DNA of 64,000 nucleotides from Anthoceros angustus (GCA_010909165.1 VJWM01000007.1:496001-560000); one strand, 5' to 3'. Positions 35,691 to 48,145 are shown, counted from the stretch's first letter. Translations and numbers: made by a program. The notes: generated by a model not told the origin, from the letters alone.

Positions 35691-36718
35691 ATGGAGGACC
35701 CGCCGCTGCCCCGCCTCCGGAATGTCTTCGTCTATGGCTCGCTGCTGGCGCCGGAGGTGGTGTCGGCCCTCATCGACCGCGTGCCTCGCTCTTCCCCCGC
35801 CTACGTGACAGACTAGTATGCTCCTCGGAACCCTGAATCCAATGCTGGCCAGGCCACATGTGGCGGGCATGACGCTACCCTCCTCCTCCTGCCCTAGTAC
35901 GCCTTCCTGTGGACCACTTGTAATGGAGACTTGTTTCTTTGGCAGCCATAGGTACAGTGTCAAGGGGCGCCGGTACCCTGCAGCCATCCCTGTCCCGGAC
36001 CACAGAGTTATTGGCAAAGTAGGTCTCTCGCCCCTTCCCCGTCTCCCTTCCCAGCTTGGCACAAAACCCTTGCCCTGGAACCTCACCTCACCTCACCCGC
36101 TCCCGCCACCCGGCTCTGCGACATGGAGTGGCTTTGCTTTGACCAATGCTCCTGCTGGACCTTGACAGGTCCTGTTCGATCTCACCGACCAAGAGCTTGC
36201 CCTGTTGGACGAGTTCGAGGACATTGAGTACACCAAGGAGATCGTGGAGCCGGTGCTCATGGTATGCACTCTGCCTTGGCTTACTCACGTGCAACGTGTT
36301 ACACACCTTGCCTCCTAACTCTTACTTACTGCTGCTGTGCACCAGGGCTCTGGGAAGGAGATTGCCACGGGGCCGAGCAGTCCGTTGCAGGCGTCTGTAT
36401 ACGTGTGGGCGAATCTTAAGGATGAGAACCTGCAAGGGGAGTGGAGTTACGAGGTACGATTCCCATCCTGGAAAAGTGATGCCATGCCCTGGGAGTCTGT
36501 TGCATGTCAGTGTTTTTCCCCGCAAGACAAACCTGGCGCGTGTCTGGGACCGGTTCGATTTCTTTCCCTGAGATGGGCAGGATCACTCGCTAAGGGACGG
36601 ACTGGGTTATCGTTAACCTTAATGCCAATTGTGGTCTCAGGAATTCCGAGACAAGTACTTGGAAGAGTATGTCAAGATGTGCGAGGACTTTGTGAATGAC
36701 TATTATAAATCCGAGTGA
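35691..36718 (+). CDS. AIG2-like gamma-glutamylcyclotransferase-fold protein
   Basis: Five exons: 35691-35815, 35946-36018, 36169-36261, 36346-36453, 36641-36718; 158 residues, typical of the family. The substrate-pocket motif FVYGSL is at residues 13-18 (RNVFVYGSLLAPEV). YHRYSVKGRRYPA and a FEDIEY segment (residues 82-87, with a candidate catalytic glutamate) follow, then ASVYVWAN and GEWSYEEFRDKYL. AIG2-like proteins share the GGCT fold; human GGCT makes 5-oxoproline from gamma-glutamyl peptides, but the plant substrate is not settled. The first donor is GTATGC at 35816; using the GT at 35805 instead breaks the frame. The gene faces the ETF-alpha gene tail to tail, 237 bp apart. Confidence 0.88.
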
Positions 36719-36955
36719 GAGAGTGGCATGCGAGTGTTGCCTTGTTCATTGAGGGCCAAGAACGTAAGGCATGAGTGGAGGCTACTATGATGGTCAGAAC
36801 ATTTCATTAAGGTGAGAACCATATTAGCGATCAGAGCCACACACAGGTGCATTTAAGACAGGATGAAATTGCGGCAGAATTGAATGCCCAACTCTTCAAT
36901 TACAAAGGCTACATTGGCTGCTCTGATCGTAGAACAATTTCCCACGAGAAATAGC

Positions 36956-38621
36956 TTAATTATTAGATCGTTTATCAGGCACCTTTTCAATAAGCTCAGG
37001 AAGTACTTGGAACAGATCCGCTGCTAGCCCATAGTCGGCAACCTGAGAATGCGGCAACAGAACGTGCATGCTGGTCAGCTTGAAAGACGGAGTAGACACC
37101 TTGAGGGGAAAGGCATCCAAGGAAGGCGAATATTGAGTATTTACATTTTGTTTCCATTTCCTAATCAGTAACCTGGAGTCTACAGAAACACTCATCCGAA
37201 TAATTGAACTCCTAACCTGGAAGATAGGAGCATCCGCATCTTTGTTGATGGCGACGATAACCTTGGAGTCTTTGATGCCAGCGAGGTGTTGGATAGCCCC
37301 TGATACTCCGATAGCTATGTACAGATTCGGGGCCACAATCTTGCCTGTTTGGCCTATTTGCATGTCATTGGGTACAAATCCAGCATCCACTGCAGCCCTT
37401 GATGCACCAACTGCAAACAAAAGCTCGTGAGAAAATTCCCTTTCAACCAACAAAAAGGGAGTGTGTATGGCAAGGATGAAAGGCCAGAACCTGCTCCACC
37501 GAGCTTGTCGGCCAGCGTCTCCAACATCTTGAAGTTTTCAGCACTTTTCAGTCCACGCCCACCTGAGATGACAACTTTTGCACTTCCGAGCTCCGGACGG
37601 TCTGAAGCCTGTAAGTGTTGTCCAACCCACTCAGAGCTTGGAATGCCATCTGCTCGACGGTGCACAAGGTAAGGGAAAGGTGTGGAGGAGCCATCATCAG
37701 GAGTTCAGTAATGAGAGAGATGCCCACCTGTCTGCAGCTGTGATGCATCAAAGGGAAAAATGGGCGCCTGAGCTACCCCTGACAGAGGCAATCCAGAAAC
37801 TGCTGGAAACGCCGTCGGTCGAACAGTGAGCAGACATGGGCCTGAACCTTTGTAGCGGATTGTGCTCAAAGCATTCCCTGCATACATAGGTCTAAAAATC
37901 TGGGTTCAGCTTCCGTCATAGCATGAGCACTGAGAAGGCACCACTGCCCTCGGTACTCACCTCACGAAAGTACGATGGTCCACGATGCGCACGACATCAG
38001 AAATGGCTGATACTTCCAGAAGCGCGGCAGCCCTAGGAAGAATGCTCTTCCCTGTCGATGACGCAGCAGCCACAAGATGAGAATACCCCCCCTTTTTCTG
38101 CACCTGGACCAAGAGCTCGGCCCATGGCTCTGCTAACGCGTGCTTGAGATTCTCGGAATCCGCAACCAGCACCTGGCGGAATGAAAAAGCGATACATTAG
38201 CACGGTGGCTGCCTGCTTCCATCGTAACGCACTGGCTCGGGTTTGGGCTCGAGAGTCTGGGCTGTTACGGCGGATATGGCAGGATGAGAGGTGGATGCAT
38301 GAGCCGCAGCTGCGTGCAGCGCAGGCCCAGACCCGGCCAGGAGCAAGGACACCTTGCCGCCCTCCTCCAAGGCAGCAGCCGCTGCCACAGCGCTCAGTGA
38401 CGCAGCCTTCAAGGCTCCCCCTTCATGTTCCCCTAACACCAGCGTGCTGGCCTGTCATCAAACAATGGAAAGACTTGAGTTGTTGGGCGCCCAACACAGC
38501 AGAGCAGGCAAGCCTAGAGAGACCTCACCGCGCGAGTTGCTGCAACCGAGAAGCGGAGTGGGCTCGCAGGCCAGCTTCGCCGGAGGCGAGAATGTGCAAC
38601 TGCACGAATTGTAGCAGCCAT
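36956..38621 (-). CDS. ETFA: Electron transfer flavoprotein alpha subunit, mitochondrial
   Basis: Seven exons: 38621-38529, 38451-38269, 38172-37961, 37891-37728, 37649-37491, 37410-37217, 37042-36956; 363 residues. Exon 1 encodes a short arginine-rich, acid-free peptide ([17 protein letters not shown]), a typical mitochondrial presequence. The ETF N-terminal domain follows ([42 protein letters not shown]), then the FAD domain with [49 protein letters not shown] and [19 protein letters not shown]-alpha pairs with ETF-beta in the matrix and passes electrons from acyl-CoA and branched-chain dehydrogenases to ETF-QO. All FAD-contact motifs are intact. It shares a 247-bp promoter with the Iojap gene. 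Confidence 0.95.
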
Positions 38622-38868
38622 AGCAAGCCCACCATTTGATTTATCCAGGCACGTCACGCCGATGCGTTAGCACATATATAGGCAGGAGGCAGACGAGGCA
38701 GGCCTGGATCTCGAACGCGGTTCTATCTCTAGGTGCATGCTTGGGAGAAAACATCGCTCATAAAAATCGAGGGGAAGGCAGTCCGTGTAAGACACACGTA
38801 GACTACATACAAGGTGTCAACGGGTGGTTGAAGGTGGCAGGCAGTTGTTTTTTGTTTGTCCTGGACCA
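38622..38868. promoter_or_regulatory. Bidirectional promoter, ETFA (-) and Iojap (+)
   Basis: Only 247 bp separate the two start codons. It holds an ACGT-core site (CACGTCACG, about 38650-38658) and a CATATATAGG element (38673-38682) that reads as a TATA box on either strand. Transcription start sites cannot be placed from sequence alone. Confidence 0.5.
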
Positions 38869-39937
38869 ATGCATCAGCCTTGCGTGCTAGCTGCGCAGCA
38901 AGTGTGGTGCGGGAGCTCTCTGGCCCGGCGGGCTCCTCCGTGCGGCCGCCTGAATGTGCACTTCCAGCTGTGTGCGGTTAGCCTAGGGCGGGAGCGCAGG
39001 AGATTGTGCGGAAGAAGTCATGCATTCTCGGCTTGCCAGCGTCGTGTTCCAGGAGCAGCGAGGGGTCAGGCGGACACGGATACGAACACGGGCCAGCTCA
39101 AGGTAGGAGCCGCAGAGGTGGATGATGATGTTGCCTTGATGTGTGAGAGGAAAGGAATGAGGCTGCAACCAGAGTGTTGTGGTTTAGGGCACAGACGTAG
39201 AGGCAGCAGACATGGAGGCCATGGATGAGGGTGAGCTGGATGAGCTGTTCGAGGAGTTTGGGGAAGTGGTTGTCCCTGACTCTGGGGATCGAACACCAAC
39301 CTCTGAGGTGGATGATGATTCAGAAAGCCTGGCATGTGAGTCGTCATGTGGTTTTCGTGGTAGGCTGGTCGCGGCCATGGCTGCCTTGTTTTTGTGGTTG
39401 TAAGCTTTTTAGGGTGTGTCTGGTTGCAGTTGCCATTGCAATTGCTGAGGCGGCCAACGAGGTGAAGGCCGGGGACATCAAGGTCTTGTTTGTGAAGCCG
39501 TTGATTTACTGGACCCGCTTCTTCGTCCTGGCAACCGGATTCTCCAAGCCGCAAATCGGTGCCATAGCGTATGTCCGATGTTGTAACACCCCTCTTCCTG
39601 CCATTCGTCATTCATCTTTCCTCATTGCTTCCTCTTGCTGTGAGCAGGGATAGGATCAGAGAAGTCGGCGAGGGTTACAACAGGGAGCCTCGGGGGGACC
39701 TGAAAGCAAACGCTTGGACACTCCTGGATTTCGGTGAGCTCGTCGCTTCTTTGCAAGAAAAACCCTTCCCGATCGTGAAACAGTCCATCGTGGATGTGGT
39801 CTGACACTCCCTTGGGTGCAGGAGATGTGGTAGTGCATGTCTTCCAGCCTAAGGAACGGGCGTACTACAACCTGGAGGAGTTCTACGGGAACGCGCCCGT
39901 GGTAGAGCTACCTTTCGAGTCTCGATCCATAGACTAG
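38869..39937 (+). CDS. Iojap / RsfS ribosomal silencing factor, probably plastid
   Basis: Predicted exons: 38869-39142, 39195-39335, 39430-39568, 39648-39733, 39822-39937; 251 residues. The N-terminal 80 residues are rich in R, S, A and C and look like a plastid transit peptide. An acidic stretch (DEGELDELFEEFGEVVV) and then the DUF143/Oligomerization domain follow: AIAIAEAANEVKAGDIKVLF, YWTRFFVLATGFSKPQI, WTLLDFGDVVVHVFQP and YYNLEEFYGNAP. RsfS binds ribosomal protein L14 (uL14) and blocks subunit joining; the plant homologue Iojap is linked to chloroplast ribosome biogenesis. The first intron is the weak point: the donor at 39143 gives an unusually short intron (52 bp; up to 66 bp with later acceptors). 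The core domain is intact. Confidence 0.88.
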
Positions 39938-40226
39938 GATAAATACGAAATTGCAGCGGCCATCTCTCCGATCTGACAGAGCTGGCCAGGCCCCACCAAA
40001 TTCCGTCTGTTTGTGTTCGTAGGAAGGAAAGTTGAGGGAATATTACGGGGGACGTCATATAGGCCCCGCCCCGTGCATGCACCAATGCTAGGCCTGAATT
40101 TTTCTCGGAGGAAGGAAGATTTGTCCCAGGTCCAATGATTGTGGAGTACATTCATGCTTGTAGACCAGCTCAGCTGCCGAGGAAGAGAAGGCAGGCGAGT
40201 GCGTCTGGGGCCTCAACTGGCGGGAG
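39938..40226. other. Intergenic between Iojap and PepT-like genes
   Basis: 289 bp between head-to-tail genes, presumably the Iojap 3' UTR and the transporter's promoter and leader. No distinct motif stands out. Confidence 0.4.
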
Positions 40227-42262
40227 ATGGCAGCAGCGGCGACTCCCGTGGCCGCTGACGACACGGAAGCTCTGCCTCTCCCGGAATCGGCCAACGGATA
40301 TGGTGCTGACAAGAGCGTGGCTAAAGCTGGCTACTTCAGCTCCTTCCCGTCCAGCATCAAGTTTCTGGTGGCCACAGAGTTCCCGGAAAGATTTGTCTTC
40401 TACGGGCTGAAGGCTGTGCTAGCGTTGTTCCTGTACCAGCATCTGGGGTTGAGCGAGAACTCAGCCACCGAGCTAGTTCATCTGTTTGTGGTGGTGACAT
40501 ACACCGCACCCCTGTTGGGCGGCTTCTTCAGCGACGGTGTGTGGGTAGGTGGTATTCAACTCTTGTTGTCCTCAGAGCTTGAGGCTGATGAAAGTTGCAG
40601 TGCTGGCTGTGGGACTCAGTTGGGCGTTGACTGAATTTGGTGGCAGGGCAGCTATCGCACCATCTTATGGCTGGATTTCTTCAACGTTGCGGGGATCTGG
40701 ATACTGCTGCTGTCGTCTGTACGAGATGCAGCGACTTGGTTGCCCCGGGCGGGGGTGGTGGGCGCATCCTCGCTGGGAATTTTTCTGGTGGCCTTAAGTG
40801 CCGGGGGAATGAGACCCTGCATCTGTGCATTCGGGGCCGACCAGGTGGAGTACTCTGTTTGGAACTCGGCCACCCGCGAGCTTGTGCAGCGTAGGTTTTT
40901 CTCGCTCTTCTACTTCGTGGCCAACTCGGCCTCCGTGGTGACCAAGCTGCTGACTCCTTTCCTGAGAGCCAATACGTCCTACGCCGTGGCCTTCACGGTG
41001 CTGGGTGTGATGGCCCTGCTGGCTCTGTCCGCATTTTGGGGAGGCAGGAGGTCGTACGTGGTGAGGGCACCGGAGGGGAATGTTTATGGCTCGGTGGTGA
41101 GAATGGTCTGGGATGCCTGGAAGGTTAGGGGAAAGAAGGAGGAAGAAGCTCCCCTCCTTTTGGAGCAGAGCAGCGGGGGCAGCAGCAGCAGCAGCAAGAC
41201 AGGAGGACACTGGCTGGATGGTGCCAAGGTGAAGCACGATGAAGGCGAGGTGGAGGACCTGAAGAGGCTGTTGCGGGTGATCGTGGTGCTGCTGCCCACT
41301 CCTGTGTACTGGGCTCTGGGCGACCAACAGTCCTCCAAGTGGGTGTTTCAGGGCAGCAAGTTGAACGGGCGCGTTTCCTGGCTGGGGGGACTGGTCATCC
41401 AACCTGACCAGATGGTGGTATAAGGGCCCAGGGCCAAGCCATCCATGTGTGCATTCCAGCATGTGGTGTGGTTGCAGGATTGATGCTCTAAGCTTGTGTG
41501 GGCTGCTTGCTACCGCAGGCCTTGAACCCGACGCTGGTGCTGCTCATGATCCCAGTAGCAGACCAGCTGATATATCCAGGCCTACGGAATCTAGGAGTGC
41601 GCTTCTCGCCACTGGCGAGGATGGTGGCGGGCATTCTGTTGGGCGCGCTAGCCTTCGTGGTGGCCGGGCTGCTTCAGCTGGCGATCGACACTCACAAGGA
41701 GCAGCAGCTGTCCATCCTCTGGCAACTGCCGCAGTACGTGCTCATCACGGCCGGGGAGGTTCTCTTCAGCGTCACCGGTACGTGTGAGATCCTGCACTTC
41801 TCGTCTCCTGGGTCCTGATTGCGCCTCTCATCAGTGTATGTCCTAACTGCGACACGTGGCGTGGCACCAGGATCCGCCTTCGCCTACAGCGAGGCACCGG
41901 CCAGCATGAAAGCAGTGGCGCAGTCGGCGTGGATGCTCACCGTGGCAGCTGGTGGGGTCTCCGTCTCCCCCTTGCTTTACCTTGTTTCCCGTGCATTTCA
42001 GCAACCCAACCTGCTTCTGCTCTTCCCTTTCTGCCTACAGTGTAACTGTCGTCAGCTACCTTTGTCTGGCTCACTTGTTGTCTCTCACCCGTTTCCTTGC
42101 TTGCGATTGCGAGTATGCGCAGGCAACCTGGTGACCATTATCATGGTGGCCATAATCGGAGAACGGCTGTCCGTGGCAAACGAGTTTTTCGTGTTCGCCG
42201 GCCTGGCCGTGGTAGCGTTGCTCACGTTGTCCCGCCTCGCATCCGGCTTCCCCTACCAGTAG
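40227..42262 (+). CDS. POT/PTR proton-coupled peptide transporter, animal PepT-like
   Basis: Five exons: 40227-40544, 40647-41414, 41519-41777, 41871-41951, 42123-42262; 521 residues. The POT signature ExxERF is at residues 51-56 (EFPERFVFYG). Next come TAPLLGGFFSDGVWGSYRT, SAGGMRPCICAFGADQ, a central cytoplasmic loop rich in Gly/Ser and charged residues, WALGDQQSSKWVFQ, VIQPDQMALNPTLVLLMIPV, AGEVLFSVTG and FAYSEAPASMKAVAQSAWML. The last four are closer to animal SLC15A1/2 (PepT1/2) than to plant NPF proteins as I remember them. The family imports di- and tripeptides with protons through about 12 membrane helices. The large lumenal loop of animal PepT is absent, giving a shorter protein. Membrane location (plasma membrane or vacuole) is not evident. 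Confidence 0.85.
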
Positions 42263-43195
42263 CAAGGCCAGGGGCAGTGGGCACTTAGTACTTATATGTA
42301 CAGCATCCAATGTACCGGAGCAACACGTACATGGTACAAAACTGTGCCTATGGCTAGGAACATTGTTGATTCTCTCTCATCAATTCAGCAGGCGCCTGGC
42401 CTGAGTTGGCGATGCCCAACAGTCTCCGATGTGGGGACCCAGATGGACAGCCTAGTCTTGTCATGCCGGTGCACCTGGACATAGTCCACTGCTGCCTGCC
42501 AAAGTGCCAAAGCCGGCAGCCTAACTGGATGCAACTTACTTTTCCACACTCAATCTTATGTCAGGAAGACAGGAAGGCACCGCAGAATCTTGGGCAAGAC
42601 GCTTCTCTTCTGGATCCGTCGGGGCCCAGAAACTTGGAAGCAACCAGCGCGGACTGTCTGCCGTGTCTTGCAGAGTCCCGGTCGAGCTTCCATACTTATT
42701 ACCAAAAGAAGCAGCCCAATGGCGGGTTTATGCAAGCTCATTGGGTGGCGCGAGCACGGGTTTCCGGACCTACAGTGGCGCCAGCACAGCCACCAGTTGT
42801 CAGTGAATCCCGAAGTCGCGCTGCCTCTCTTGCATTCCCATCACCGCCTCTGCCGCAATCCTGGCCGAGATTGACGCCGGTTCCGGTGCCGGTGCCGTTG
42901 CCTCAGAGATATATCTTCCTGCCTTCCGTCCTTCGGCAGACCTCCAGTACGACTTGCTCTTAGATTTCTGCAGCCTGCACCTCCTCAAGCCAGCCCCGCC
43001 TCCCTTTTTCGCCTTCCCGTCTCCGTGCTGCTCGGGTGCAGGCTCACTTCAGTCGCCAGGCGAGTCAGGCCTTGTATCCCAATCTCATCTTGCCTTCCCC
43101 CGATCCCCGCTCCATTCCTTGTCAACATGCCAGCATGTGCGTGCCTGCTCCTCCAGCCTCCCCTCTAGAGCGCCTGCCCGCCCCCGGGATCCCAC
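42263..43195. promoter_or_regulatory. Intergenic / CLC upstream region
   Basis: 933 bp between same-direction genes. It has a GC-rich, CT-rich leader-like segment from about 42830 to the CLC start. No coding exon is supported; open frames here lack homology. Confidence 0.4.
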
Positions 43196-46100
43196 ATGGA
43201 GGTCGCCAGCGCCCAGCAACCTCTGCTGGAGGCGGTGCCGGAGCCGGAGCCCGGCGACGCGCTCATTGGAGACGCGCTGGGAGTGGAGAGTCTGGATTAC
43301 GAACCCATCCATAGCACTGTCTACGCGCATTCCAAGCGGAGATCGTTGCAGCGGCATCTCTACGGGTATCTGCTCTCATCTGCTCCTTCGGGACGGCTCT
43401 GGCTTCCCCCGCAGCCCGCCCGATTCATGACCCAGCTTCTGATCGTCTGCCAGATACACCGGGCTCACTTTCGCCAAATGGAGCATCACCCTCGTGGTGG
43501 GTGTGTTGGTGGGATTGCTGGGCCACTGTATTTCCACCTGCCAGGAGTTCATAATTGTGAACAAGGTAACAACGCAGCTCGGCTTCCGTGGTAGGTGAAT
43601 CCACGCTCACCCTCGTCATGTCTGTCTTGCCTGCTGCGCAGAAGCACTTGGCTCAGGAATTCATCAACCGTGGGGGCTTGTGGGTTGCCTTCATTGGCTA
43701 CGCCTCCTTTGGCATTCTGCTTGTTCTGATATCAAGCTGCGTAGTCCTCTATTTGGCTCCTGCCGCAGCTGGCGGTGGGGTGAGTCAGCGTGCTGGCGCA
43801 TTTTGTGTTCATTTCAGGACTGCGTCTTGCTATGGCGCGAGCTTGTGTGGAAGAGGAAACAGGGCAGCTCACGCACACCTGCTGATCTTATGCAGGTCAC
43901 TTTAGTCATTGCTTATCTAAACGGGAATGATATTCCTAATTTTTTCAAATTCAATACCTTGATTGCTAAGGTAATGCATCCTCCAACTGTCCTGCAATCT
44001 CCTTGCGCTTTCTATGCTTCTGCTCCGTACCTGATTGGAGGTGCCACTTCTTGGGATGATGAGCTCATGCAGACGGAAATGTTTACTCTCCTTGCATTTT
44101 CCTGCTCCAGATTATTGGAACCATCTGCACGATATCGTCGGGTCTTCCTGTGAGTTCCAATCCTACCGTCACCCTGCATTCGCCGGAGAATGGACTTTCA
44201 TGGACTAAACACAGACAGTCCCATTTGCATGTCTGCAGCTTGGTCAGGAAGGTCCTATGGTTCACATTGGAGGGGCCATTGCCTCCACTCTCACCTGGAT
44301 GCACGGCGAGTTTCCCACCTCTAAGAAGAAGAAGCATTCGGCCAAAGCTGATCTCTGTTGCTGCCTGTGTCAACCAAAAGCTTGTCAATTTGTAAGTCAA
44401 AATTTCACTTGTTTTGCAACACATCGATCAGCACCAGGAGATGCCAAAGAGCTGTGTTCTACACACTTGTTTTCAACCACCACACTCCATTGCCTCACGA
44501 TGTGGACATTACCCGCAGGATTTTCACAATGATAGGGATCGCAGAGAGTTTATCTCAGCTGGCACTGCGGCAGGGTAATTGTCTTGCTCCTATTGCTTGA
44601 GATTATGGACCACAAAATGCTTATTGAGATTGTGGATGATCCCATCTTGCTTCGCAAGTGGCTTGAGGAAAGCCTTCGTATATGTGTGGGCAAGGGAATC
44701 ATTAACCCTGTATACCTGCTCAAGCAGTTTGGCAGCTGCATTTGGAGCTCCTATTGGAGGTGTGCTCTTCTCACTTGAGGAAGCATCAAGTTTCTGGTCT
44801 CGAAAGGTATACGCACAGAACTTTCATACATTTTCATCTTTATCACCTGGGTTGACACCTGCCTCGACCATATCAGCCCAGCCACATGTCTGTGGTCAGT
44901 TGACTCAGTATTGAATGTAAAGGTCATGTGGCGTTCAATTGTTTGCACAGCCACGGCAACCATGGTGATTGCTTGGCTTCAAGACAGGTCTGTCTCCTCC
45001 TATCATGTTTGGTTTGTGAGCAATCTGGTTCTGAGCATGTCCACATGCTTGGGTATGATGTGACTTGATTATGATGCACTGTTGTTGGAATCATGCAGAG
45101 GTTTCTCCTTTGTCCTTCCAAGCCACCTGTCATTCCATGGACTTGAGGTAAACACAGGAAACGCTTGTTGTCTAGTATACCATGAGCTTCCTGTTTTATG
45201 CTTGACGTTATGTCGTACTTTCAGCGTTTGAAGTCTCTTTGGTGCATTATAAGTAACTGGACAGGTTTGTGTCATGCAGCCAGAGTTCAACCTCCACGAT
45301 CTGCCACTCTTTGTCGTAACAAGCTTGGGAGCGGGCGTGATGGGTGCACTCCTCAACACCAGTCATACCTGGCTTATAAATTGGAGGCCACCGTCAGCCA
45401 ACAAGGTGCAGAGGTAAGAAGTTGAAGAGAGAGAGCGTACTTGGCCGTTATAAAACAATCCATCTGCAATAAGGAGTGTATTCTGATCTTTTGGTTCATG
45501 TGTTTCTGTGTGCAGGCTGGTTGAGGCATGCCTGGTCACTTTTGTTTGCATTGCACTCATGTTTGTTCTCCCCTTTTTGTTCGGGCGCTGTGTTGAAATT
45601 CAGGAAGAGTAAGCTGCCTGAGCCTGAACCATCATCGTGGATTGGGCTTTACCATGAAAGATGATTGAGATCAGGTTATTTACTTCACTTGATTTGCTGT
45701 ATTTAATGCAGTCAGATGGTTCCAGAGCCTTACTGGTTTCAGTATGCTTGCTCTGCAAAGCAAGAAAATGGGGATGTGTCAGTCTACAATGACTTGGCAA
45801 CCATGTACTTTTCACTACCCCATGAGGTGGGGAAAATCCAGAATTGTCAAGTCAAAAAGTTGTAAGGCTTTGTCCGTGCTAATGGATAGGTGTGGCAGAC
45901 AATACAGAAGCTTCTTGAATTGGGCGGATCTGTGGAAACGCCTTTCACAATAAGCAGTTTGGGGATTCACGCTGTCTCCTTCTTGATTATGTTTATTCTC
46001 TCCTATGGGATTGCTACTCCAGGGGGCATTTTCATGCCTTCCATCTTGGTAGGTTCTGAACCTGGTTGTTCTTCGTACGCAATTTATCCTGATCATGTTT

Positions 46101-47855
46101 CTACATTCTCACAGCAATCTCCGCTGTTAGGTTGGTGCTTCATTTGGAGCCTTCATGGGACGCATTTATGAGCTTTTACTTCCCAGGTGACTCGTTTGTG
46201 TCAAAGTTTGTGTGGATGGTGAAGTTCTGGAACTGTATCATGTTCTCTGTGGAGGGGAAATGAACCCTCTTTTCCTTCAGTGCTAATGTGCAGCCAGGTC
46301 ATCATGCTCTCATGGGTGCATCTGCTATGCTTGGAGGGGTGTTTCGCACATCGATTTCTCTGGTAAAATGTCCAGCCTGATATTGCGTATTAGCATAGCC
46401 TCCATCTAAGCTTTTGACCCTCTGAATTTGACAGGTCGTCATCATGGTGGAAGGAACTGGTGGTATAGAGTTTATTCTTCCAGTTATTCTAGCAATTGTA
46501 GTTTCAAATTATGTTGCGCATTACATCCATCCATCGGGTGCATATGAGGCAGACTTGGATCGCCTTGGTAAGAATTGAATGGAACAGGAGGTGGCGCTGG
46601 AAATAGATGCATAGTGCTCACCTTTTCTGCTGTTTCCACCTTTATCTCTGATATTATGAGGCACTGCATTTCAGGGGATGTATGTTTCTTACACAGTGAG
46701 CCATCACACGAGCTCCTAAACTATACAGCGACTGATATTATGTCAGAGGATCTCGTCACCTTTGAAGAGGTGGGTGGTTCCCCGTATGTGGAAAATCATT
46801 TCCCGCTGGATGCTTCTACCTGTACAAAAGATGATCTAGCAATGCATGCCATGTTTCTGTACGCCATAGGACAAGATGTCTAGCAGGGGCTATTCAGCTT
46901 ATGCCGTTTTGCATGTTGTGGTGACTGCAATCAGTTGGGTGCTTGTGCAGGCTAATATCCTCCTAATTTGTCCGTCTTTGGTGTACATGGTGTAATGCAG
47001 GTTCCCCTGCTGTCGGAAGTCATCGAGACGCTTCGTTCATGCCAGCACAATGGTTTTCCTGTTCTGCAGCAGGACAAATCTGGGAGACAACTAGCTGGCC
47101 TGATCTTGAGGCATCAGCTCCTAGTCTTGATAGAGCAACGGGCGTTCGTGGAGGTGGACATGAAGACGAGAGCCCTTCCTCCAGAGAAGGATATTGGCAC
47201 CGACGAGCTGTTTCTGGATCATGCCATGAGGGTGTACCATCATTGCCATTATCGACATCGCAGAGACCTGTCCTCCCGTCCGGAAGCACTGGAAGACTTG
47301 GAAGTTGGAGAGGTTTTGGCAGCGCCACCTCCTGTGATCTCTGTAAGTGAACCCAATGGTAGCAATCAAACGGCTGAGATAAAGGCCAATGCAGAGGAGG
47401 TGCCCAAGAAAGAGCTGGCTTTGGATCTGAGACCCTTCATGAATAGAGCCCCTCTGACTGTAAGTGCTTGAGGTGGTCGTTGCTTGGTCATTCTGGACTG
47501 TGGTTGAGCTTTTCCTTTTACTAAGATAAATGCTCCCATCCCAGGTACGTGCCGAGTGCTCGGCACATCGGGTATTCATTATATTCAGAACCTTGGGACT
47601 TCGACACTTGTGTGTCACTGATTCACGCAACAGGTAAGGATGTTCAGCTTCTTTGTAAGAAGATTCTGCATTGCCAACTTCCCTAGTAACGACCCTCCGG
47701 TTTGCAGGGTAGTAGGTATGATTACAAGAAAAGACCTAGCTCATGCACGTCAAGTAGCAGCAGCCCGATCTGGGCGAATGTTGAGGCCTATGGATGTAGA
47801 CATACAGGCCAGAAACGCCAAAGGGAGGCAGGATGTGTTATACAATTTACCCTGA
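43196..47855 (+). CDS. CLC-type chloride channel/antiporter with two CBS domains
   Basis: Twenty-one exons: 43196-43365, 43454-43565, 43642-43779, 43896-43970, 44111-44149, 44239-44391, 44519-44574, 44728-44806, 44923-44987, 45099-45147, 45280-45413, 45516-45608, 45712-45826, 45899-46048, 46131-46186, 46281-46362, 46435-46567, 46675-46769, 47001-47459, 47545-47633, 47708-47855; 829 residues, all phases consistent. The gating glutamate lies in [12 protein letters not shown] (residue 182), the proton-path glutamates in [12 protein letters not shown], and the third anion motif in GGIFMPSIL (468-473). Two CBS domains fill the C-terminal third ([20 protein letters not shown]). These features suggest a Cl- or NO3-/H+ exchanger of an internal membrane. 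Oddity: the usual GSGIPE motif before VIAYLNG is GGGVTL (residues 138-143), at the junction of exons 3 and 4. Confidence 0.93.
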
Positions 47856-48145
47856 CACACACCTGCACTGGGTTGTAGCCACTGTTCTTTCACCCCGGTC
47901 CTACTTGGGGTCCAGTATCAGCAAAGATTGTGTACAGATTTAATAAATGTTGGCTACTCTGCTGATGACTGCTGCATGTAGACTAGAAGACACGCAGTAT
48001 CAGTAGTGTAACCCCATCTCTCTCGCTGTTGTCTCACAGGTTCTAGAAACCAGTGACACACCAAGTTCCCGCTATCAATCACAAATTGGTGGTGGCCTAG
48101 TCATTTTTACAAAGCCTAACTCAAGCATGCTTCCTTCGCTTTCCC
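47856..48145. other. Convergent 3' region, CLC and unknown gene
   Basis: About 290 bp of 3' UTR-like sequence between two tail-to-tail genes, with an AATAAA-like signal (ttaataaatg at about 47940). Nothing else is seen. Confidence 0.5.

Noticed and set aside
39262-39290. ggatcgaacacc, resembling a tRNA T-loop on the minus strand
   Set aside because: It lies inside an Iojap exon and no cloverleaf partners are present.
40794-41462. 222-codon frame antisense to the PepT-like gene
   Set aside because: Mirror of a GC-rich conserved exon; histidine- and glutamine-rich with no family.
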